NCBI GenBank assembly: GCA_029204225.1
Contig: CM055095.1
Span: 44,501,446 to 44,565,445 of the forward strand
DNA: 64,000 nt
Reading direction: 5' to 3'
DNA from: Diphasiastrum complanatum
Taxonomy: Eukaryota; Streptophyta; Lycopodiopsida; Lycopodiales; Lycopodiaceae
Below the pieces are notes generated by a model, which saw nothing but the letters and a program-made list of their open reading frames with translations, did no database searches and was not told the origin of the DNA. Shown here piece by piece: positions 57,487 through 64,000 of the stretch (within the stretch, counting starts at the first letter, position 1; every line of letters starts with the position of its first letter). The position numbers and the translations under genes are program-made.

Positions 57487-58395
57487 TGTTGTGCCGGCGC
57501 CTCAAAGGGGCGTCGGGACTTGAGCGGTTTTCCCAACATGCGCTTAAGTATAACATTCATCCATCATGCACTTACGTAAAAGCCAACTCAGAAATGTAAC
57601 AAGCTTAACCATTTAGACTTAAGAAAACTGGAATCTCAACCAACCCGAAAGCCAACTCAGAATCCGTCCCCAAAAGGTAACCAAAGGCAAAGACAAGCCA
57701 CACATGAAATCCAAAGCATAGTGGTCGCCAAACTGACCAATTGGCATAGCGACAAGCCACACGTCGATGACGAGGATCCTTAGGCACCGGCGACGCAAAA
57801 AGGTTGTAGTAAGGGTCCTTCCACTTGGACCAGTCCCGAAGGCGAAACCGAAATGGTAATCATCCCCAAGGATAAACTTTATAAGATTTGGAAGAGGTTA
57901 CATTCATACATGGACTGACCGGTCTCGGGGCCACCAACATGTGCTGGGCATTGTGCCTAGCTCGTGCTGGTAGAGGGGGCTGAGACTTGGTGACTGGATT
58001 CCTGGCGCTGGTTAAGCTGCCCAAGTTTCTGTCTGCCGGACTCCCCTTATAGTTCTACTGTTATTCGGCGCACCCCCCTGGTCTGAAACATAGTGCTTTC
58101 TGGTAAAGCACGCTTTTTAGGACTTAGTTTTTATTTTGTTAATTAAGCCTGGCAGAATCAGTCTGGCTCCCGGACATGGGTCCCGGGAGCCGTCTCGGCG
58201 GCAGAATCAACTTGCTTCCTGACTAGGCCATGACTCGAGCTCCAGAGTTAGCTCATGACTTGTGACTACTTGACTAGCTCACCACAGGTCGGAGGCTCAG
58301 TCCTTGACGTTCTAACTTGCTCTGGGACCTTAGAGAGTGTCACCCCTTAGAGTCTTACAGGGCATGCCGGGTGCACCCGAGTCAGCTTTACAACA
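57487..58395 (-). repeat. 3' LTR (left) of the gag-protease element
   Basis: 909 bases, TGTTGTGCCGGCGCC to CTTTACAACA, aligned along its length with 61780-62699. Confidence 0.92.
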
Positions 58396-58409
58396 TCCTC
58401 CCCTCGTTT
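58396..58409 (-). promoter_or_regulatory. Polypurine tract of the gag-protease element
   Basis: Minus strand AAACGAGGGGAGGA abuts the 3' LTR. Confidence 0.75.
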
Positions 58410-58761
58410 GAGAAAGCTGATGTCCTCATCAAGGCCAAACTAGAACCTAAGACTCATGGCACGGGCTTAATTCACCGGCCAGACTTTATTCACATATACA
58501 AGGGCACGGGCTTGATTCACCGGCCAAAGGAGACCAACTGTAAAGAGAAGTAAAAACATTGTGTTTGCACCCAGCACAGGAAAAGTGTGGATCTAGTTCA
58601 CTTACGTAAAACCTGTGTAAAGCTGCTACACTTAGACATTAGATTGAAGCTCACTCCTCGATGAGAAATGCGGCTTACCTTATTAACATGAAAGAAAAAG
58701 GTACTTATGGCTCCCTTAAGCCTCAGATATGTCGTTTTCGTCGCACGTTTGGATGAGTCCC

Positions 58762-59754
58762 CTAGGACTCTAGATTTTTCGTTTGGTCGCCCAAGTTGAG
58801 CTCCTTGAGCTCTGCATCGACACTTAGATTCACCTCTGATGTAGAAGCTGTAGGCAATGTTGGCTCCATTTGACCTCGCATCAGCTGGTTTGTCACTGCT
58901 GGATGTCCTTCGTTAAAGAGGTGAGCTTTCGCTTGGTCACACAAGTTGAGCTCCTTGAGCTCTGCATCGGCACTTGAATTCACCTTTGATGTAGAAACTG
59001 CAGGCAATGTTGGCTCCATTTGGTCCCGTGTCAACTGGTTTGTCACTGTTGGCTGCAGATTGGGAGAGATGGTTGGCTCGGGTTCATTTCTATCATTCTT
59101 TTCTAGTTGGTCCCCTGGCACAGCTCTGACGACACAAGGTCTCCTGCCATTATATAATAACACAAGGTTAACCCCTTTTTCCAAGAAGGCCACCACATAT
59201 TCGTTAAACCAGCTTAATCCCAAAATAGCGTCGAAGGCATCCATCTTCAAGATTGTGAACGTTAGTCGATTCTTCCAGGTTCCCAGGGAGATTGGTAAGT
59301 TGGTTGCCAATCTACAAGTGGTCATTGTACCTTTTGCGGTCTCCACACAAATAGGAGTCACATTTTCTTCACATTGGATGTCCAATTCCCCTGTCAGTTC
59401 TTTTGACAAGCAGTTATGTGACGCTCTCAGGTCTACCATGAAGTTAATGACCCTGTCTTGAATATAGCCTTTCAGGTACAATAACTTTGATCCTCTCACA
59501 GGAGTCGCCATGAGAAGTTCACGATACGCCGCAAGTGCCCCTATCTGTTGTAAGGCATTCAGGTCAGACTCCGTCAGATCCCTTTCTGAGTCCTCTTCGT
59601 CATCCTGTTCACCATCTTCTTGATCAAATGTCTCTCTCTCCATCCTATCAAATCCTTTAATGGCAGCCATGATTTGCTTGTTCAATGGTTTGGGGCATGA
59701 CCTCCAAGAGTGACCTTGCTGATGACAGTTGAAGTAGCGCATGGAACTACCCAC
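58762..59754 (-). pseudogene. Gag zinc knuckle and aspartic protease of the non-autonomous element
   Basis: 330 residues open on the minus strand. A knuckle YFNCHQQGHSWRSC sits at residues 7-20, with the first Cys replaced by Tyr. An acidic linker follows, then the retropepsin-like part: FMVDLRASHNCLS near residue 116, where family members have DSGASHN, and DAILGLSWFNEY near 192. The catalytic Asp remains but the following Ser-Gly reads Leu-Arg, so activity is doubtful. The C-terminus contains two copies of a 50-residue unit (VTNQL..QMEPTLP..AELKELNL). No RT follows; the stop at 58762 is about 350 bases from the LTR. Confidence 0.85.
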
Positions 59755-60948
59755 CTTGGTGAGCTGTTGCTATGACTAGCTGAAGGTCCAACATTGTTTC
59801 TTCTCTGGAACGTGTTCCCTCCATTGTTGCCTTGGTTGCCAAACCCTATTTTTGTTGGGAATTTGTTCACACTACTCGAGGCTTGGTTGTCATTTGAAGC
59901 TGAGTCTCCCCTTGAAAAGAAGCTCGGACTCGGTCTGGATCCACTAATACTCTTGTTGAGGTTGAGGGAGCAGCTGGTGCCAATGTGCTCTCATAATCAC
60001 AAACCATTTCAGCCGCCCGAATAGTTGAATTGAGATCATGGGACATGTAGCTATCTATTGCACGCTGGGTCCAAGACTGCATTCCAGACAAGAGGTAATG
60101 AGTTTTGTCCGCCTCAGACATATCTTCAATAACCCATACACTCTGTCCAAATTTATTGAGGTACTCTCACAATGACCCTTTCTGCTTGAGCCCTGATAAT
60201 CCTGTCCTCAATCTCATGAATCCCTCGGTATGAACTCCTCTCGTAACGCGGTTTTGAATGCGTCCCATGTCTGGAAATGCATTCCTGCCATCCGGTACCA
60301 ATTTATAGTATAGCCCTCAAAATATGCTAATGCCAAGTCCGTTCTTTCTTCCTCAGGAGTGTTCATCAGACGGAAGTAATGGTCCATGTGAAACAACCAA
60401 TCTTCCACAATTCGAATGTCACGCTCTCCTTTGAAAGTAGGTGATGCTTTTACTTTGGCAGTCTTCTTTGGGCCTTCTGTGTTTCGCGCTCGTAGTTCTC
60501 TTGGTATCTGTGGAGGAGGCGCCACCGCATTCCCTCTAGTTGCCTCCAACTCTTCAAAACTGGCTTCGAGCTGTGTTAGGCCGTCTCTCATTTCTCTAAC
60601 AAGGTTGAATTGAGTAAGGTTCATGGCTCTCAGAGATGTTTTCCATTCTTTTCTTTCTATTTCTCTGTCCTCCTTCACCTCGCTAAGCATAGCCGTCATT
60701 GTGCTTGATAAGTATTTCTGCATCTTCACTTCAAAGAGGTCTTGTTGCACCTCTGGCAAGGGTTCATCTCTTGGTGTAGGTTCAGAAGGGCCACCCATCT
60801 CTTCTTGGAGAGGCGCCACTGTGGAGTGCATACGCTCTTTCTTTCTTGACTTGGACCTGGTGCCATCTCGATGCATGCGGGAGCCGCATTCTCGAACCTG
60901 CTCCTCTCCGTCCGTCAATGCTCGTAACTCATCAAGGTGGTCCTCCAT
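59682..60948 (-). pseudogene. Gag of the non-autonomous element
   Basis: Starts at 60948 on the minus strand (MEDHLDELRALTDGEEQVRE), with a charged, coiled-coil-prone N-terminus, then PTFKGERDIRIVEDWLFHMD and INWYRMAGMHFQTWDAFKTA with LREEFIPRDS, the retrotransposon gag fold (PF03732 type). A stop and frameshift at 60214-60125 precede MSEADKTHYLLSGMQSWTQR and an Asn/Gly-rich stretch leading to the knuckle. The order is that of chromovirus/Ty3 gag-protease polyproteins. Breaks make this copy inactive. Confidence 0.88.
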
Positions 60949-61764
60949 TATAGTAAGAGGTGTACTTCCAACAGATTATTGCCTCAATCCTTTTTATTTT
61001 TGAAAACTCTCCCTTCTGTCGGTCGGGCCCCACAACTCTCTTTTCTTTTTCATTAAATCAACTTGAATGAAAATATCCCCTCCTCAAACTTAGCACGCTC
61101 ACATCACCTGAGAGCCAAGTAGGAACCAGGTCATTTGTGTCCAAGCAAGCACACAACAAATGGAACATACCAACCAAAGCAAACACAGAGAATCCCTCTC
61201 AAGCCACAATCTCCTTGAGACCGAACGTAGGACCTTTGCCTAGCCGTGCCCACACAAATCTATCACAGAATTAGCCCACGAATAATATCCATCCAACCAT
61301 CCGTGCTTTCACCATTAAGCAGCACATTGCCTCAGTCACGCCCCACCACTTTTTGGTCGATAGCCCTTATAGCTAAACGATCGACAACTATCCCGCACCG
61401 GCAGCTAACCACCCATACTTTACACCGAATTCGAGCAGCATTTCTATATCAATGGCTAACCCGTATAGTTCAAATATATCACCCCGCACCCCACAAGGCA
61501 CAAACCGTGCTTTCACCTACCTAGGCAGCACTTTGTCTCATCTGTCCTACGTGCAGACGGCGCTAGGCCCAAACCGCGAGAACTGACCGTGCTTACACCT
61601 CAAGGGCAGCACATTGACTCATCAAGTCCCCCGTTCTGCCGACCACCCTGACCGTGGACACACCCGTGCTTACACTGTGGGCAACACCTTGCACAATGAC
61701 TGTCCTGACAAATCCCAAAAAAAGTGGTCCTCCCTGTGAGACTTGCGTAGCTGACCGGCTAGTT
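60949..61764 (-). other. Leader of the non-autonomous element with repeated CCGTGCTTACACC motif
   Basis: Between PBS and gag. CCGTGCTT(A/T)CACC recurs near 61302, 61507, 61589 and 61663, usually followed after about 10 bases by GGCAGCAC..TTG..TCATC. The same arrangement is seen at about 11597-11990 in the sister element, although that copy has no gag. It is non-coding. Confidence 0.7.
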
Positions 61765-61777
61765 GGCTTTGATACCA
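61765..61777 (-). promoter_or_regulatory. Primer-binding site of the gag-protease element
   Basis: Minus strand TGGTATCAAAGCC, two bases inside the right LTR; one base different from the initiator-Met PBS TGGTATCAGAGC. Confidence 0.8.
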
Positions 61778-61779
61778 CA

Positions 61780-62699
61780 TGTTGCGCCGGTGCCTCAAAG
61801 GGGCGCTGGGACTTGAGCGGTTTCCCCAACACGCGCTTAAGTCTAACGTTCATCCATCATGCATTTACGTAAAAGCCAACTCAGAAACGTAACAAGCTTT
61901 AACCATTCAGACTTAAGAAAACTGGAATCCCAACCAACCCGAAAGCCAACTCAAAATCCGTCCCCAAAAGGTAACCAAAGGCAAAGACAAGCCACACATA
62001 AAACCCAAGGCATAGTGGTCGCTAAACTGACCAATTGGCATAGTGGTAAGCCACATGTTGATGACGAGGACCCTTAGGTGCCGGCAACGCAAAAAGGTTG
62101 TAGTAAGGGTCCTTCCACTTGGACCAGTCCCGGAGGCGAAACTGAAATGGTAATCATCCCCAAGGATCAACTTTATTAGATTTGGAAGAGGTTACATTCA
62201 TACATAGACTGACCAGTCTCGGGGCCACCAACACATGCTGGGCATTATGCCTGGCTCGTGCTGGTAGAGGGAGTTGAGACCTGGCGACTGGATTCCTAGC
62301 GTTGGTTGAGCTGCCCAAATTTCTGTCTGCCGGACTCCCCCTATAGTTCTGCTGTGATTCGGCACACCCCCTCTGGTTTGAAACATAGTGCTTTCTGGTA
62401 AAGCACGCTTTTTAGGACTTAGTTTTTATTTTGGTGATTAAGCCTGGCAAGCCTGGCAGAATAAGTCTGGCTCCCGGACATGGGTCCTGGGAGCCGTCCC
62501 GGCGGCAGAATCAACTTGCTTCCTGACTAGGCCATGACTCGAGCTCCAGAGCTAGCTCATGACTTGTGACTACTTGACTGGCTCACCACAGGTCGGAGGC
62601 TCAGTCCTTGACGCTCTAACTTGCTCTGGGACCTTAGAGAGTGTCACCCCTTAGAGTCTTACAGGGCATGCTGGGTGCACCCGAGTCAGCTTTACAACA
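61780..62699 (-). repeat. 5' LTR (right) of the gag-protease element
   Basis: 920 bases, TGTTGCGCCGGTGCC to TTTACAACA, followed by the GAGCG duplication. Confidence 0.92.
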
Positions 62700-62704
62700 G
62701 AGCG

Positions 62705-62862
62705 AGTCATTGCAAAGGAGGTGGAGTTTCAACATGTGTCTTCAAGGGAATGTGTAGCTGATATCTTTACCAAAGCATTGGGAAAATACTTGTTCATGAA
62801 TCATAGGACTTCACTTGGAGTATTATCAAAGTCTATGCTAAAACTAGTTGAAGAGGGAGTGT
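62705..62862 (+). pseudogene. Second copia RNase H C-terminus
   Basis: Resumes the frame interrupted at 57487: IAKEVEFQHVSSRECVADIF, TKALGK, then KSMLKLVEEGV and a TGA that overlaps the 3' LTR, exactly as in the intact copia. Confidence 0.88.
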
Positions 62863-63508
62863 GAAAGATTCAACTAGTTTCATCACATTTTGCAATATTT
62901 CCATATGTAGCATGTTGAGGCCAAAACTTGTTTTAGACTTAGAGGTTGACTTTTCAAAGTTCATTAGTCTAAATTCCATTTGAAAAAACACTTTTTGAAA
63001 GTGTGGGAAAGTTAGAATGCGAGTTTGAGTAGATTCAATTTGAATAGTTGGGTACATTGAATCTAGACCCAAAATTAGTAGGGTTAGCATTTTGGTGGGA
63101 AAGCCAAGTGGCCAAATAGGGTTTGGACCTATTATAAAAGGATGTAACTCGTGGAGAGAGCAATCTTCTCTCTTCTCTATCTCATTTCATGCTTATACAT
63201 GGTTCTCTTGGGTTCTACTATCCATGGGTGCACTATCTTGGTGATTGCTTGCAGTTCTATGTGTAGAATGATCTATGTTTGTTGTTTTTGGATCCACACA
63301 TGTGAAATACAGTAGCTTGCTGGTTTTGTACGGACAACAACAGTACATAATCATTTCATTCAAGTTTTATCAAGTTCTATTGGTGTTTGCATCTCAATTT
63401 GTGTGTAGATGCTGATTTTTCTACATTGGTGAGATTGGTAGTGTATTTCTCTTTCTAACCAAAGATCATTCAAGTAGATTGGATCTTAAGGATCTGAAAT
63501 CTTTCACA
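62860..63508 (+). repeat. 3' LTR of the second copia
   Basis: 649 bases, TGTGAAAGAT to ATCTTTCACA, preceded by the purine tract AAGAGGGAG. It matches the truncated 5' LTR with scattered differences and has a TATAAAAG box near 63133. Confidence 0.9.
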
Positions 63509-64000
63509 GCTATGATAGATGGCGATTCTGGAGTTAACCTGATTTTTACAAAGCTATGTGCAAAATGGGATCTTACAAAGATCAAGCCTGTGAATTTTGC
63601 CACTAAGCTAGCTGATCAAACAACAGTTTGTCCGCGTGGAATGCTTGAAGATATACCTCTCAGAATTGTGGGAGTACAATTCGTCATTACTTTCTTAGTA
63701 ATGGACTTTCGAGAAGCGCCAAATGTCTACCGAGTTCTATTGGGACGTCCATGGTTACAAGTTGCACAAGTAATTCATAACTGGGCTACTGGAAAAACTA
63801 CTTCTGAAAATCATGAACGTGCAGTTAAAGTTGATCGTACAACTTGGACTATCAAACTAGTGGTTCAAAAAGAAGTTGACGATTCGTCAACAATGGATCA
63901 TACTTGTGACCGTCTAGAGAAAATTTTGGGAGTTCATTACGATTCTCAAACGGATACTATCAATTGGAATGAAGCTCTTGCAATAATTGATTGTACAGCA
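63509..64000 (+). pseudogene. GyA aspartic protease (continuation of the plus-strand copy, runs off the window)
   Basis: Begins AMIDGDSGVNLIFTKL, a gypsy protease active site (D-x-D-S-G-V-N), then KLADQTTVCPRGM, VQFVITFLVMDF, YRVLLGRPWLQVAQV and HNWATGK. It stays open to the window edge and continues the GyA gag that ended at 54221. RT, RNase H, integrase and the 3' ORF should follow outside. It may be intact as far as it goes, but the element is disabled upstream. Confidence 0.85.

Larger units (their letters stand above)
57487..62699 (-). mobile_element. Non-autonomous gypsy-like LTR element encoding gag and protease only
   Basis: LTRs are 57487-58395 (909 bases) and 61780-62699 (920 bases), both TGTTG..CAACA, flanked by a perfect GAGCG duplication (57482-57486 and 62700-62704). 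The element reads leftwards: PBS at 61765-61777, leader with repeats, gag (60948-59682), protease and a repeated C-terminal tail (59754-58762), then a purine tract at 58396-58409. Only 3.4 kb is internal and there is no RT, RNase H or integrase, so it needs a helper. LTRs differ by scattered substitutions and a GCCTGGCAA duplication near 62444. Same family as 9665-13263. Confidence 0.92.
54222..63508 (+). mobile_element. Second copia element, decayed, split by another LTR element
   Basis: Same superfamily and close relative of the intact copia at 40757-46617. A truncated 5' LTR (54222-54705) is joined directly to protease/integrase sequence. RT and RNase H follow to 57486. The non-autonomous element 57487-62699 interrupts. 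RNase H ends at 62862 and the full 649-base 3' LTR runs 62860-63508. Flanks are GCTGT at 54217-54221 and GCTAT at 63509-63513, a 5-base duplication with one change. It lies within the plus-strand GyA copy. Confidence 0.88.

Noticed and set aside
58946-59461. 171-codon plus-strand open frame
   Set aside because: It is the antisense shadow of the protease frame of the non-autonomous element.
52237-64000. Endogenous pararetrovirus
   Set aside because: Gypsy RT and knuckles can resemble it, but LTRs, tRNA primer sites, integrase and target duplications are present and no movement-protein motif was seen.

Overview
This is a retrotransposon-rich stretch of a land-plant nuclear genome. Two split host genes have plant-type exon structure: an MBD10/11-like methyl-CpG-binding-domain protein (2764-4929, +) and a T2/S-like ribonuclease (20662-21770, -). 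Most of the rest is Ty1/copia and Ty3/gypsy LTR retrotransposons, plus one decayed non-LTR element, long CT tracts and small tandem duplications. The element mix and a DNA N4/N6-methyltransferase-like domain make a non-angiosperm plant such as a fern plausible, but nothing in the window proves the lineage.

Layout. 0.3-1.6 kb: dead LINE reverse transcriptase (-). 2.8-4.9 kb: MBD gene, whose first intron is built from degenerate tandem units. 5-9.6 kb: AT-rich intergenic DNA with two tandem duplications and a CT tract. 9.7-13.3 kb: non-autonomous LTR element without recognisable genes. 13.5-14.1 kb: copia RT relic. 15.6-18.5 kb (-): decayed gypsy-like gag with zinc knuckles, followed in the same orientation by a DNA methyltransferase-like domain, with a primer-binding site at its 5' end. 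20.7-21.8 kb: RNase T2 gene between a minisatellite and CT tracts. 22.8-27 kb: copia gag/RT scraps. 27-30 kb: nothing recognised. 30.1-32.05 kb: decayed copia pol and partial 3' LTR.

32.05-64 kb is a nest. A gypsy family (called GyA here; LTR about 740 bp, tRNA-Asp-type PBS, a coiled-coil ORF next to the 3' LTR) lies in an LTR-internal-LTR-internal arrangement on the minus strand. An intact copia element (40757-46617), with 653-bp LTRs identical by eye and one 1316-codon frame, sits in its gag. Further right are gypsy pol pieces (-) interrupted by a solo LTR (51193-51805, TSD GTTAG). A plus-strand GyA copy (52237-54221 and 63509-64000) is split by a second, decayed copia (54222-63508). That copia is itself split by a non-autonomous gag-protease LTR element (57487-62699, TSD GAGCG) of the same family as the 9.7-13.3 kb element.

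The best candidate for something undescribed is the gag-plus-methyltransferase arrangement at 15.6-18.5 kb. Next are the coiled-coil 3' ORF of GyA, the gag-protease-only LTR family with its repeated leader, and the MBD intron that repeats its own splice-site environment. All domain calls come from reading motifs; no database search was run.
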